From Roseospirillum parvum (GTDB taxonomy: Bacteria > Pseudomonadota > Alphaproteobacteria > Rhodospirillales > Rhodospirillaceae): a stretch of DNA of 64,000 nt. Each line of letters opens with the position of its first letter. Within the stretch, counting starts at the first letter, position 1. The notes under the pieces were generated by a model that was not told the origin of the DNA, did no database searches, and was given only the letters and a program-made list of their open reading frames with translations. Location of the stretch: assembly GCF_900100455.1 (NCBI RefSeq), contig NZ_FNCV01000001.1, forward strand, positions 537,093 through 601,092, read 5' to 3'. Of this stretch, positions 43,318 through 52,792 are shown piece by piece. The position numbers were made by a program, and so were the translations under genes.

Positions 43318-45159
43318 TCAGCCGCCCAGGCGGGCCATGATGCGCTCCAGCGCCCGGTTTTTCACCAGCAGACGGCCCTCGGGCATGAGCAGGACATCGA
43401 GTTGCGACAGGGCGACCGTCCGGGCCGCATCGGCCAAGGTGGCGTTCATCGGTTCGCCGTGCAGGTTGAGCGAGGTGTTGAGCAGCGCCGGCACCCCGGT
43501 GCGCTGGCGGAAGGCCTCAAGGATCGCCCAGTATTCGGGATTGGTGGCTTGGCTGACCCGCTGCGGGCGCGCGGTCAGGTCGCCCTGGTGGAGGGCGGCG
43601 GGGATCAGTCGCCGCCCGGCCGCCGAGGCCGGCAGTCCGACCATCATGAACGGGCTGGCCAGGTCGGTCCGGCCGTCCAGCAGAGCATCCAGATGCCCGT
43701 CCAGCACCGACGGGGTGAAGGGCATCCAGTAGTCCCGGTTCTTGATGGTGTCGTTGATCTTCTTGACGTTGTCGAGGTTTGAGGGGTTGGCCAGGATCGA
43801 GCGGTTGCCCAGCGCCCGGGCGCCGAATTCCATGGGTCCCACGCAACGGGCCAGGATCTCGTCGCCGGCCAGAAGGGCGGCCACGGCCTGTGCGTCGACT
43901 CCCTCAAGGACACTGAAGTCGTCGGCCCCCAGTGGGGTCTCCCCCAGGCGCGCCGTCCAGTCGTCTCCCGGCTCCATCCCCAGGTAGAGGTGATGCAAGG
44001 GGGTCGGCGGTCGCTCCTTCAGGGCGTTTTCCATGAACACCGCCCCCGCCGAGAGGGACTCGTCGCCTCCGGAACCAGGAATGCTCAGGCTGTTCAGGCC
44101 CGCCATTGCGGCGATCTCGCCGTTGGACTTGATGTTCATTGCCAGGCCGCCGGAAAAACACAGGCTGCGCCGTCCCGTCTCGTCCATCCAGTGGCGCATC
44201 CAGTTGATGGTTACCCGGGTCGCCCAGTTTTGCAGACCGCGGGCGATGGCGTCGAAGCGATGTCCCTCCAGGCGGTTGCGCAGATCGAAATAGCTGTCGA
44301 TCAGAGGCTTTTCGGAGACGAAGCGGCCATCCCGGAAGTCGAGAATCTCCGAGTACAAGTCCTCGACATCGGCCACGTATTTGCTGGCCGTCGTATAGGG
44401 CGCCAGCCCCATCACCTTGTACTCGTGCTCGTTGGGTTTCATGCCCAGGATCAGGGTGGTGAAGCGGTACAGCCGGCCGACCAGATTGTCCGCCCCCGCG
44501 GCCAGGCGCTCCAGCCGGCCGTCCGCGCTCGGCACGCTGACGCTCCAGTTCAGGCCGTCGCCGGCGCCGTCGGCGGTGAACACCAGGATGTCCTCGGCCG
44601 GCAACGCGGCGGGCAACTGGGCCCCGTGGTAGGCGTAGTAGGCATGGCAGGTGTGGTGGTCGAAGAACTGAATGGGCGCCTCGATGCCAAGCTCGCGAAC
44701 CGTTCCGGGGCGCACCACTCGGTTGTGGTGGGCCACGGCTTCCTTGGCCGGCATGGTCCACAGGAAGGAAAGGTCGTCGTACCCACAATCAAGGTTGCGG
44801 GCTTTTCCCCGTTCGTATTCGGCCAGCCAGAATCCGGGGTCCAGCGGCTTGCCCTCATAGAGATGGGGCTTCCAGAAGGTGTGCATCTCCCGAATGTGGT
44901 CGTGGACCGACCACTGAGACCAGCGGTTGATCAGCACGCCGAAGGGATCCTGCGCGAGACCGGCAAACGCAACGGAATCGATTTTGCGCGCGTCGCCGTC
45001 CAGGTGGCGATCCAGCAGACTCCTGATGGCATTGCGTGGGAAGGCGACCTGGTTCTTCTTCTTGGTGAAGCGTTCTTCCTGCACCAGCCCGACCAGAACC
45101 CCATCAATGGAGAGGGCGGCCGAGGAGTTGTGCTCAGTTGTAATTCCCAGAACGATCAT
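43318..45159 (-). CDS. NodU/CmcH-family O-carbamoyltransferase
   Basis: 613 residues, full length. The N-terminal kinase-like domain has DHHTCHAYYAYHG (167-179), the iron-binding His cluster, and FTADGAGDG. LCFSGGLAMNIKSNGEI and GPMEFGARALGNRSILA are the family signatures. It moves a carbamoyl group from carbamoyl phosphate via carbamoyl-adenylate to a sugar hydroxyl. Located in the tailoring half of the glycan operon. Confidence 0.93.
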   Translation of the reverse strand: MIVLGITTEHNSSAALSIDGVLVGLVQEERFTKKKNQVAFPRNAIRSLLDRHLDGDARKIDSVAFAGLAQDPFGVLINRWSQWSVHDHIREMHTFWKPHLYEGKPLDPGFWLAEYERGKARNLDCGYDDLSFLWTMPAKEAVAHHNRVVRPGTVRELGIEAPIQFFDHHTCHAYYAYHGAQLPAALPAEDILVFTADGAGDGLNWSVSVPSADGRLERLAAGADNLVGRLYRFTTLILGMKPNEHEYKVMGLAPYTTASKYVADVEDLYSEILDFRDGRFVSEKPLIDSYFDLRNRLEGHRFDAIARGLQNWATRVTINWMRHWMDETGRRSLCFSGGLAMNIKSNGEIAAMAGLNSLSIPGSGGDESLSAGAVFMENALKERPPTPLHHLYLGMEPGDDWTARLGETPLGADDFSVLEGVDAQAVAALLAGDEILARCVGPMEFGARALGNRSILANPSNLDNVKKINDTIKNRDYWMPFTPSVLDGHLDALLDGRTDLASPFMMVGLPASAAGRRLIPAALHQGDLTARPQRVSQATNPEYWAILEAFRQRTGVPALLNTSLNLHGEPMNATLADAARTVALSQLDVLLMPEGRLLVKNRALERIMARLGG

Positions 45160-45226
45160 TTCAGAGCGTCACTTCATTGAATCGGGTTGCCGGGTCTCGC
45201 CGCCCTGTCGGGCGTTTTCTCAAGGC

Positions 45227-46810
45227 TTAAAAGAAACCGCGCTTCAGGGCGGCGTAAGCGCCCTCAATGGCGTCTTCCGTCACCGTGTCGGGTGCCAAGG
45301 CATTGAACGAGCCCATGTCAAAGCCGACACGTTCGATCGCCCGCAGCATCACCTGGGCCTGTTGGCGGATATGCTGCGGGTCGAACTCACCCCGGGCCAT
45401 GCGCTGGACGGCTTCGGTCAACTGGTCGATGGTTTGCGCCTCAACAATGGCATCCTGTTCGGCGAAAAACAGCCCCTTGCCCATGACCACGGCCGGACGG
45501 CCAAGTGTCGTCGCCTCCAGCGCCGCGGTGCCGGTGATGGTGACGACCCCAAGCGAACGGCTGATCACATCCGGCCCCAGGTCCAGCATGTGGGCCAGGA
45601 TCACGTTCTTGAACTCGGCCAGGTGACGATAGAAGTCCTGCGGCCGGCGGCCAACCGCCCAAAAGGTTTCCTTGACGACAAGCGACACATCGGCCGGCAG
45701 GCAGCGGGCAATGGCGGCGATGGTCTCAAGCTGGAAAAAGTAATCCGGCGACAACCCCTGCAGGGCGGCCTCCGGGTCGGTCTGGAGCGGGTAGAAGATG
45801 AACTTCCGCCCCTCCAGATCACGCACCGACAGGGTGTTCGTGGGGTTGGTGAGGAAGCGGGTGTCCCGCCACACGTTGATGTGGTTCATCAAGGTATCCC
45901 TCAACAGATACCCCTTGGACTTGTCGTACCCCCGCACGGTCCAATAGAGGTGTCGCAGCAGGGCCAGGGCGAGCTTTGACAGCGTGCCCTTCAGCGAGCT
46001 TTCACGCAGAAACACCACCCGGGTGTCCATGTGCCCTTTGTAGGGTCGGGCAGTCGTTTCCTCCGGCTCCTTGGCCGCTTCCGTCTCGGGGGGCGGCTCG
46101 GCGGGGGGATTGGTGCACAGGTTGCGGAATGTGTCGCGGATTTCCTGGCACGAAAAGCGGCCGTCCGGGCTCCAGTAGTGGTGGTTCCGGTGGCGGGCCC
46201 CGCACAGGTAGGCCGTCGGAATGCCGTGGGCCCGGCACACCGCCTCGAGGGTATTGTCGGGGTAGATGACCAGGCGGGGGCGCCAGCGGGCGATCTCCTC
46301 CTCCCACTGTTCGACAAAGCGCGTGTAGGCGTTCAGGATATGCGGGAAGCTCGCCTGCTCGGAAAAGTGGGAGCGGGGATGCCGGGTGCCGCTGAGGGCA
46401 AAGGCGCGCCCAAGATGACGGTTGCTCAGGCGCAGTTCATTGACCGTGATGCCCAGCCGCTGTTCCATCGCCCGGGCCCTGGCCACGACGTCGGCCGGCG
46501 GCGGCTCGGACAGGAACTCGTGAAGGTGGCGCAGGCGATGGACCTCGGAAACATCCCGGGGACAGGCGCGATCCCGGTAGAAGGCCTCCTTCTGCCGGGT
46601 GTTGACATACAGGCGGACGTGAAGTCCGTCGCGTTCCTTGAGTCGGCGGCCCACCGCCAGGAGGGGGCCTCGATACTGAGAGTGGGCGTAAATGAAAACC
46701 CCTCCCTGGGCTTCCTGCCCGGGCGGCGTGGGCGCTTTCACGCCCTGGTCCTTGGCGGGTGAGGCTTCAGCATTCAAGGGGGAGTGTTCCTTCCACGTGG
46801 TGCCGGTCAT
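45227..46810 (-). CDS. GT-B-like surface polysaccharide glycosyltransferase
   Basis: 527 residues. The N-terminal half contains GVFIYAHSQYRGPLLAVGRRLKERD and RPRLVIYPDNTLEAVCRAHGIPT, typical of capsule/Kdo-transferase-like GT-B folds. The C-terminal half has FIFYPLQTDPEAALQG and GVVTITGTAALEATTLGRPAVVMGKGLFF, as in CDP-glycerol or capsule transferases. It could add the nonulosonate from its CMP form. It follows legF by 47 bases. No export gene is adjacent. Confidence 0.65.
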   Translation of the reverse strand: MTGTTWKEHSPLNAEASPAKDQGVKAPTPPGQEAQGGVFIYAHSQYRGPLLAVGRRLKERDGLHVRLYVNTRQKEAFYRDRACPRDVSEVHRLRHLHEFLSEPPPADVVARARAMEQRLGITVNELRLSNRHLGRAFALSGTRHPRSHFSEQASFPHILNAYTRFVEQWEEEIARWRPRLVIYPDNTLEAVCRAHGIPTAYLCGARHRNHHYWSPDGRFSCQEIRDTFRNLCTNPPAEPPPETEAAKEPEETTARPYKGHMDTRVVFLRESSLKGTLSKLALALLRHLYWTVRGYDKSKGYLLRDTLMNHINVWRDTRFLTNPTNTLSVRDLEGRKFIFYPLQTDPEAALQGLSPDYFFQLETIAAIARCLPADVSLVVKETFWAVGRRPQDFYRHLAEFKNVILAHMLDLGPDVISRSLGVVTITGTAALEATTLGRPAVVMGKGLFFAEQDAIVEAQTIDQLTEAVQRMARGEFDPQHIRQQAQVMLRAIERVGFDMGSFNALAPDTVTEDAIEGAYAALKRGFF

Positions 46811-46857
46811 GTGCCGGTCGAACAGGGTCGCCGGGCTGGCGGCGCCGAGGCATCCGC

Positions 46858-47592
46858 TCAGGCCAAGCCTTCCGGGGCGCGAGGGGGGGGCGCGGGCACG
46901 CCGGCCTGTGCCATCAGCGCCTCGGCCCGCTCGAGGTCGGCCAGGGTGTCGATGTCAAGCGAGCGTTCGGCGGACATGGGATATCCGATGACGTCGGGGC
47001 CGAAAAAGTCGTCCCGGGCCCGGATCCACGCCCAGCGGGCCAGATAGAGTGCGCCGTTGGGGGTGCACACCGGGGTGCCGTCCTGGCGGCGCGAGACTGG
47101 GGCGGGTCCCGGGCAGGCCGGGCGGAGCCGTCCCGTGGCGTCCTGGGTGTACAGCCATTCCAGGGGCTTGTCGAGCCGACAGACCGAGACGCAGGCCGGC
47201 GCCTGGGCGGCTTGCAGCACCTCGGCGGCGGCGTCGATGTCGGCCGCGGTGCGCAACGGCGAGGTCGGCTGAAGCACCAGGACGTGGCTGAAGTCCCCGC
47301 CGGCCATCATGTCCATGGCGTGATGCAGCGCCGCCTGGGTGGGGGTGGTGTCCTCGGCCAGTTCGGCCGGGCGTTGGAAGGGGACCTCGCAGCCCCAGGC
47401 CCGGGCGGTCTCCATGATCGCGGGGTCGTCCGAGGTCAGGATGACCCGATCCACCGTGCGGGCCTGGCTGGCCGCCTCGATGGTCCAGGCCAGCAGGGGG
47501 CGCCCCGCCAGCGGCCTGAGGTTCTTGCCGGGCAGCCCCTTGGAGCCGCCCCGGGCGGGGATCACGGCGAGGATTTTCATCGCTTGGTTCAT
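46858..47592 (-). CDS. legF: CMP-legionaminic acid synthetase-type cytidylyltransferase
   Basis: 244 residues. IPARGGSKGLPGKNL (11-25) is the CTP-binding signature of NeuA/LegF enzymes; SAERSLDIDTLADLERAEALM near the end carries the metal-binding Asp residues. It activates the nonulosonate with CTP. The start overlaps the ptmE stop (ATGA); an internal ATG at 47580 is possible. Assignment to LegF rather than NeuA rests on the neighbouring leg genes. Confidence 0.88.
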   Translation of the reverse strand: MNQAMKILAVIPARGGSKGLPGKNLRPLAGRPLLAWTIEAASQARTVDRVILTSDDPAIMETARAWGCEVPFQRPAELAEDTTPTQAALHHAMDMMAGGDFSHVLVLQPTSPLRTAADIDAAAEVLQAAQAPACVSVCRLDKPLEWLYTQDATGRLRPACPGPAPVSRRQDGTPVCTPNGALYLARWAWIRARDDFFGPDVIGYPMSAERSLDIDTLADLERAEALMAQAGVPAPPPRAPEGLA

Positions 47593-48638
47593 GGCGGCAG
47601 GGTTTCGACAACCTGGTCGGCCTTGCGGAAGTCCTCGAGCCGGCCGATGTCGAGCCAGGTTTCGTGCAGGGGATAGGTGGCCACCGGCTGCTCGCGGCTG
47701 ATCAACTCGGCCAACAGGTCGGTCATGTCGTAGCGACGTTCCCGGGGGACCAGGGCCAGCGCCTCGGGTCCGAGCACATAGATGCCGGCGTTGACGAACA
47801 CCTTGTGCAGCGGCTTTTCGACGATGCCGGTGGCCCACGGCCCGTCCACCTCGACCGTGCCGTAAGGCACCTGGATGTCGTACTGGCGCAGGCACAGGGT
47901 GGCGGCGGCGCCGTGCGCCTCGTGGTAGTCGAGGAGCTGGCTGAAGTTGGCCCCGGTCAGCACGTCGCCGTTCATCACCAGCAGGGGGGTGTCGGGCACG
48001 GCGGGCATCAGGGACAGGGCGCCGGCGGTGCCCAGGGGGTGGGGCTCCTCCACGTAGACGATCTCCACCCCCCAGTCCGAGCCGTCCCCGAAGTGGGCCT
48101 TCACCTGCTCGGCCAGATAGTGGACGGCGATGCAGAAGCGCCGGAACCCGGCCTCCACGAAACGCTCCAGGATGGTTTCCAGGACCGGCTTGCCGGCCAC
48201 CGGCAGCATCGGCTTGGGGACGCTTTCGGTCAGCGGCCGCAGCCGTACCCCGGCCCCGCCGGCGAGCAGGAAGACCCAGTTGGGCTTGGGGGTGGCCAGA
48301 GCTTCGACCAGGGTTTCGATGCGCACCACCCGGCCGGCGGCATCCACCACCGGCATCTGGCGCAGGCTGCGGGCCCTCAGGCGGGCCATGATGTGACTGG
48401 GTTCGTCGTCGTCGCGGGCCACCTGGAAGTCGCGGAACATGTGCTTTTCGGCCGGCGCCGCGAGGTCGGCGCCGCTCAGCAGGGCGCGCCGGATGTCGCC
48501 GTCGGTCATGGTCCCGACCAGACGCCCGTCCGCATCGACCAGCAGGGCGATCTTGGCCGGGCTGGCGTCGATCACCGCCATCACCTGGCGCAACTCGGCT
48601 TCCCGGGGGAGAAGGCTGGACGCGGGCGACAGACTCAT
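47589..48638 (-). CDS. ptmE: CBS-domain sugar-phosphate guanylyltransferase (PtmE type)
   Basis: 349 residues. N-terminal CBS pair (about 15-118) followed by a nucleotidyltransferase domain starting WVFLLAGGAGVRLRPLTE. In Campylobacter PtmE makes GDP-GlcN(Ac) for the legionaminate route, and this has the same domain order and gene company. Its stop overlaps legF and its start overlaps the legH stop by four bases. Confidence 0.85.
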   Translation of the reverse strand: MSLSPASSLLPREAELRQVMAVIDASPAKIALLVDADGRLVGTMTDGDIRRALLSGADLAAPAEKHMFRDFQVARDDDEPSHIMARLRARSLRQMPVVDAAGRVVRIETLVEALATPKPNWVFLLAGGAGVRLRPLTESVPKPMLPVAGKPVLETILERFVEAGFRRFCIAVHYLAEQVKAHFGDGSDWGVEIVYVEEPHPLGTAGALSLMPAVPDTPLLVMNGDVLTGANFSQLLDYHEAHGAAATLCLRQYDIQVPYGTVEVDGPWATGIVEKPLHKVFVNAGIYVLGPEALALVPRERRYDMTDLLAELISREQPVATYPLHETWLDIGRLEDFRKADQVVETLPP

Positions 48639-49318
48639 GGCTCAGGGGTTCCCTTGGCGGGGTGAAAGGTGGTGCCGGGCGGCAGGTCGCGACGTACGGT
48701 GGCTCCCGCCGCCACCACCGCCCCGGCGCCGATGGTGATGGTCTGGATGACCGCGCAACCGGTGCCCAGATGGGCTCCCTCGCCGACCCCCACGGCGCCC
48801 GACAGCACCACCCCCGGGGCGAGGTGCACGTGGGCCCCGATGCGGCAGTCGTGATCGACCCGGGCGCCGGTGTTGACGATGCTGCCATGCCCGATGCGGG
48901 CCCCGGTCTGGAGCACGGCGCCGGCCATCACCTGGGCCCCGTCGCCCACCGCCACCTGATGGGCCAGGCAGGCCATGGGGTGGATCAGGGGCGGGCAGAG
49001 ATGGCCGCTCTCGGCCAGTCGGGCGAAGGCCTGGCGGCGCGGGGCCGCCTGTCCGGGCAGGCTGCCGATGCCGTTGGCCACGTAGACCGCGCCCGGCGCG
49101 TACCGGGGATCGGTCAGGCAACCGTCATCGCCGAGGCAGACAAGACCCAGGCCGACCGGCTCTCCGGGAGCCAGACCCGGATCGAGGAAACCGAGCACCG
49201 AGGCGCGCAGGGCAAGCAGCAGGTCGGCGACCACGCGGCCGTGACCGCCGGCGCCAAGGACCAGCCACGGACGGTCCAGGGGGGTGGTCGGGGGGCTGTC
49301 GGGGGCGGGCTGGGTCAT
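48635..49318 (-). CDS. legH: Sugar N-acetyltransferase, PglD/LegH type
   Basis: 227 residues. The N-terminal Rossmann-like part is WLVLGAGGHGRVVADLL and a left-handed beta-helix of hexapeptide repeats fills the C-terminal half (GARIGHGSIVNTGARVDHDC). The His in VDHDC is the usual catalytic base. It would acetylate the 4-amino group produced by LegC. Overlaps legI by four bases. Confidence 0.88.
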   Translation of the reverse strand: MTQPAPDSPPTTPLDRPWLVLGAGGHGRVVADLLLALRASVLGFLDPGLAPGEPVGLGLVCLGDDGCLTDPRYAPGAVYVANGIGSLPGQAAPRRQAFARLAESGHLCPPLIHPMACLAHQVAVGDGAQVMAGAVLQTGARIGHGSIVNTGARVDHDCRIGAHVHLAPGVVLSGAVGVGEGAHLGTGCAVIQTITIGAGAVVAAGATVRRDLPPGTTFHPAKGTPEP

Positions 49319-50397
49319 GGCGCGTCGATCATTTCCCCGGCGGCGTAGGGGCGTCCGGCCGGACGGCCCAGAAGCGTCCAGCAGGCCATCGGCGAAAGGC
49401 CGGTGCCGGGCCGGCGGAAGGCCAGGGCCTCCTCGGTGAAGGGCTCGCCGGCGGCGATGGGCCGGGCGGCGACGATGCTGCGCCGGGCCACCCGGGCGGT
49501 GTCGTGCTCGACTTCGGTCGGCGCCTTGTGGCCGTCGCCCAGGGCCGCCTCGACGGTGCGGATGGCGCCCACCATGGCGGCCAGCTCGTCGGGCTCCAGC
49601 GAGGCCGCGTGGTCGGGGCCGGGCAGGGTGCGGTCCAGGGTGAAGTGCTTTTCGATCACCCGGGCGCCCAGGGCGGCGGCGGCGGTCGGCACGGCGATGC
49701 CCTGGCTGTGGTCGGACAGCCCGACCGCCAGCCCGAAGCGCTCGGCCAGGGTATGCATGGCCTTGAGGTTGATGCTGTCGGGCGGCGCCGGATAGGCGGA
49801 GGTGCATTGCAGCAGGGTGACCCGGTGGGCCACGGCGCGCCGCCCGGCCGGGTCGGCCAGGGCGTTGGCGAAGGCCGCGTCGCCGCGCCGCGTCCAGCCC
49901 AGCAGGCCGCAGGCGAGCACCCCCAGGGCGGCTGCCACGTCGGCCTCGGTGGCCATGCCGGTGGACAGGATGATGGGCCGGCCAGAGCGCGCGGCGGCCA
50001 GCAGCAGACGCGGGTTGGTGATCTCGCCGGAGGGGATTTTCACCCGCGCCATGCCAAGCCCAAGCAGCATGTCCAGCCCCTCGGGCTCGAAGGCGGTGGA
50101 CAGGAAGGCGATGCCCAGTTCCCGGCAGCGCGCCGCCAGCCGGGCGAAATCGGCGTCGGCCAGTTCCAGCCCGCGCAGCATGGAAAGCTGGTCGCCGTCG
50201 CCCAGTTCGCGGGCCTGATAGGCCGCCCGGCGGGCCCCGGCGGTGGCCAACTGCTCGGCCCTGAAGGTCTGGAACTTGATGGCGTCGGCGCCCGCATGGG
50301 CGGCCACGGCGACCATCTCCAGGGCCCGCTCCAGGCTGCCGTTGTGGTTCACCCCGGCCTCGGCGATGATCAGGCAGGGGGCTGGTGTCGGGCTCAT
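49315..50397 (-). CDS. legI: N,N'-diacetyllegionaminate synthase (NeuB family)
   Basis: 360 residues. The NeuB TIM barrel opens IIAEAGVNHNGSLERALEM, contains LSTGMATEADV and EKHFTLDRTLPGPDHAASL, and ends with a SAF antifreeze-like domain (RRSIVAARPIAAGEPFTEEAL). It condenses the 6-carbon amino sugar with phosphoenolpyruvate. Both ends overlap neighbouring genes by four bases. Confidence 0.92.
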   Translation of the reverse strand: MSPTPAPCLIIAEAGVNHNGSLERALEMVAVAAHAGADAIKFQTFRAEQLATAGARRAAYQARELGDGDQLSMLRGLELADADFARLAARCRELGIAFLSTAFEPEGLDMLLGLGMARVKIPSGEITNPRLLLAAARSGRPIILSTGMATEADVAAALGVLACGLLGWTRRGDAAFANALADPAGRRAVAHRVTLLQCTSAYPAPPDSINLKAMHTLAERFGLAVGLSDHSQGIAVPTAAAALGARVIEKHFTLDRTLPGPDHAASLEPDELAAMVGAIRTVEAALGDGHKAPTEVEHDTARVARRSIVAARPIAAGEPFTEEALAFRRPGTGLSPMACWTLLGRPAGRPYAAGEMIDAP

Positions 50398-51605
50398 GCC
50401 GGGACCTCCCAGGGCACGGGCCAGGCGGCCGGGCGGCGCGCCGGGTCCAGGTGCAGGGGCTTGTCCAGCAGCTCGGTTCTGGGCGGCAGGGCGGCCAGCC
50501 GGGCGGCGATGCGCGGCGCGGCGTGACCGTCGCCGTACAGACAATCCCGGCGGCTCAGATCATCGGCCGAGCCCCGGGGATGGGTGCGCAGGGCCTCGGT
50601 CAGGGCGGCCCCATCGGGGGCCCCCTCGGGAGTCCCATCGAGGGCCAAGGTCAGCACGTTGCGGCCCCGGGGCCGGCCGGCCTGTCGGCGGCCCACGTCG
50701 ATCACCGGCAGGCCGACGAAACCGGCCTCGACAATGCCGCTCGACGAGTTGCCGACCATCACCGAGGCCAGCCCGAGCGCCGTCGGATACAGCTCCAGAC
50801 CCAGGTTGGGCACCCAGTGGGCCCACGGATGGCGGGCGCACCACGCCTTCAGGGCCACCGTCATCTCCGCCCCGCCGGGGTCGCCGTTGGGGGCACTGAC
50901 CAGGGTCGGGGCGGGCACGGCGGCCAGGGCCGAGGTGACCGCCGCCACCAGGGCCGCGTTGTCGCCGCCGTTGGTTTCCGGGTGCAGGGTGACCAGCCGC
51001 AGGCCGTCCAGGCTGTCGAGCCCCGTGCGGCTCTTGAAGACCTCGGGCGCCACCTTGGGCGTGGCGCGCAGGGTATCCAGGCCGGGGCCGCCGGTGATGA
51101 TGATCCGGTCCGGGTCCTCGGCGCTGGCCAGCAGCACCTCGGCCGCCGCCACCGAGGCGACGAAATGCAGGTGCGACAGTTTGCTGAGGGCGTGACGGAT
51201 GCGGTCGTCCACCGCGCCGAGCGAGATTTCGCCGCCGTGCAGGTGGGCCAGCGGGGTGTTGAAGGGCAGCGCCGCGGTGGCGCAGGACAGCATCTCCAGG
51301 CGATCGCCGATGACCAGCATGACGTCCGGCTCAACCTCGGCCAGGGCGGCGGCGGTGGCCTCGCCGATGGCCGCCATGGCCCGGGCGGCGGCGGTGGGGG
51401 TGCCGCCGTCCAGCGCCTGGCCGCCCCGGCGGATGCGTTCGGGCGGGCATGGCGGGTCGCCCAGCAGGTCGGCCTGCGCGGCGTGCTGGCCGGTCAGCAG
51501 CAGCACCGGTTCGACTCCCGGCTCGGCTTCCAGGGCGCGCCACACGGGCATCAGGATCGAGAGGTCGGCGCGGCTGGTCGAGACCGACAGGACCCGGGTC
51601 GTCAT
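50394..51605 (-). CDS. legG: NDP-sugar hydrolase/2-epimerase (NeuC family)
   Basis: 403 residues. NeuC/WecB fold: VSTSRADLSILMPVWRALE at the N-terminus, VIGDRLEMLSCATAALPFNTPLAHLHGGE, and a C-terminal GNSSSGIVEAGFVGLPVIDVG nucleotide-binding block. It hydrolyses and epimerises the GDP- or UDP-linked diacetamido sugar before LegI. Overlaps legI and legC by four bases each. Confidence 0.9.
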   Translation of the reverse strand: MTTRVLSVSTSRADLSILMPVWRALEAEPGVEPVLLLTGQHAAQADLLGDPPCPPERIRRGGQALDGGTPTAAARAMAAIGEATAAALAEVEPDVMLVIGDRLEMLSCATAALPFNTPLAHLHGGEISLGAVDDRIRHALSKLSHLHFVASVAAAEVLLASAEDPDRIIITGGPGLDTLRATPKVAPEVFKSRTGLDSLDGLRLVTLHPETNGGDNAALVAAVTSALAAVPAPTLVSAPNGDPGGAEMTVALKAWCARHPWAHWVPNLGLELYPTALGLASVMVGNSSSGIVEAGFVGLPVIDVGRRQAGRPRGRNVLTLALDGTPEGAPDGAALTEALRTHPRGSADDLSRRDCLYGDGHAAPRIAARLAALPPRTELLDKPLHLDPARRPAAWPVPWEVPA

Positions 51606-52792
51606 CGGCCGCCCTCCGGCCCATCCTCCGCCCCCAGCCAGGCGCTGGAAGGCAGGCAGACCAGCCGGCGGACCAGATCCTCGGTGACCGTCAGATCGGC
51701 GCGCGGGCAGTCGGCGTACATCGGCAGATGCGACATCGGGGTCCAGGCCGGGCGGGTCATCAGGCCGGCGGCGTGGGTGGCGGCCAGCAATTCGTCGCGC
51801 CGCGCCGCCTGATCGGCCTTGAGGCGCACCGCGTTCAGCCAGAAGTTGCTGCGGCTGCCGGCCGGTTCGGGGACCACCTCCAGCCCGGGCAGCTCCGCCA
51901 GGGCCTGTCGGTAGGCCTCGGCCAGCCGGCGCTTGCGGGCGATCATCAGGGGCAGCCGCTCGAGCTGGGCGCAGCCGATGGCGGCGTTCACGTTGGGCAG
52001 CCGGTAGTTGTAGGCCACCGCGTCGTGCTCGAAGGCCCAGGGGTGGGGCCGCTTGGCGGTGGTGGTCAGGTGGCGCGCCGCGTCGGCCAGCGATGCGTCA
52101 TCGGTGACCAGCATGCCGCCGCCGCCGGTGGTCAGGATCTTGTTGCCGTTGAACGAGAAGACTCCGATCCGCCCGAGGCCGCCGGCCGGCCGGCCGTGGT
52201 ACAGGCTGCCCAGGGCCTCGGTGGCGTCCTCGATGATCGGCAGCTCGAAGTGGGCCGCCACCTCGGCCAGCGGATCGGCGGCGACCGGATGGCCGAACAC
52301 ATGGACCGGCACCACGGCGGCCAGTCGCCGGCCGGTGTGGCGGTTGACCGGGCCGTTCGGGCCGCGCACCGCAAGCCGTTCCAGGTGGTCGCGCAGGCGC
52401 TCCGGACACAGGCCCAGGGTGTCCGGGGCGCTGTCGACGAAGTGCGGCACGGCGCCGCAGTGGGCCACCGCGTTGGCGGTGGCGACGAAGGTCAGGGCCG
52501 GCACCAGCACCTCGTCGCCCGGTTTCACGCCCAGCACCATGAGGGCGGTGTGCAGGGCGGCGGTGCCGTTGACGGTGGCCACCGCGCGGGCGGTGCCGCA
52601 GTAGGCGGCGAGGTCGTTCTCGAAGCGATCGACGAAGGCGCCGACCGAGGAAATCCAGCCCTCGTCCAGGCAGGATTTCACGTACTCCCACTCGCGGCCG
52701 GCCAGCCAGGGCTCGTGCAGGCCGACCGGCCCCGGGCGCGGCCCGACCACGGCGCGGATGGCGGCGACGGTGGCGGCAAGATCGAGGCTCAT
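51602..52792 (-). CDS. legC: PLP-dependent sugar 4-aminotransferase (DegT/DnrJ/EryC1 family)
   Basis: 396 residues from MSLDLAAT. The PLP lysine is in FSFNGNKILTTGGGGM, with the cofactor-binding EDATEALGS upstream. It aminates the 4-keto sugar made by LegB. The start overlaps the legB stop (ATGA). Confidence 0.9.
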   Translation of the reverse strand: MSLDLAATVAAIRAVVGPRPGPVGLHEPWLAGREWEYVKSCLDEGWISSVGAFVDRFENDLAAYCGTARAVATVNGTAALHTALMVLGVKPGDEVLVPALTFVATANAVAHCGAVPHFVDSAPDTLGLCPERLRDHLERLAVRGPNGPVNRHTGRRLAAVVPVHVFGHPVAADPLAEVAAHFELPIIEDATEALGSLYHGRPAGGLGRIGVFSFNGNKILTTGGGGMLVTDDASLADAARHLTTTAKRPHPWAFEHDAVAYNYRLPNVNAAIGCAQLERLPLMIARKRRLAEAYRQALAELPGLEVVPEPAGSRSNFWLNAVRLKADQAARRDELLAATHAAGLMTRPAWTPMSHLPMYADCPRADLTVTEDLVRRLVCLPSSAWLGAEDGPEGGR

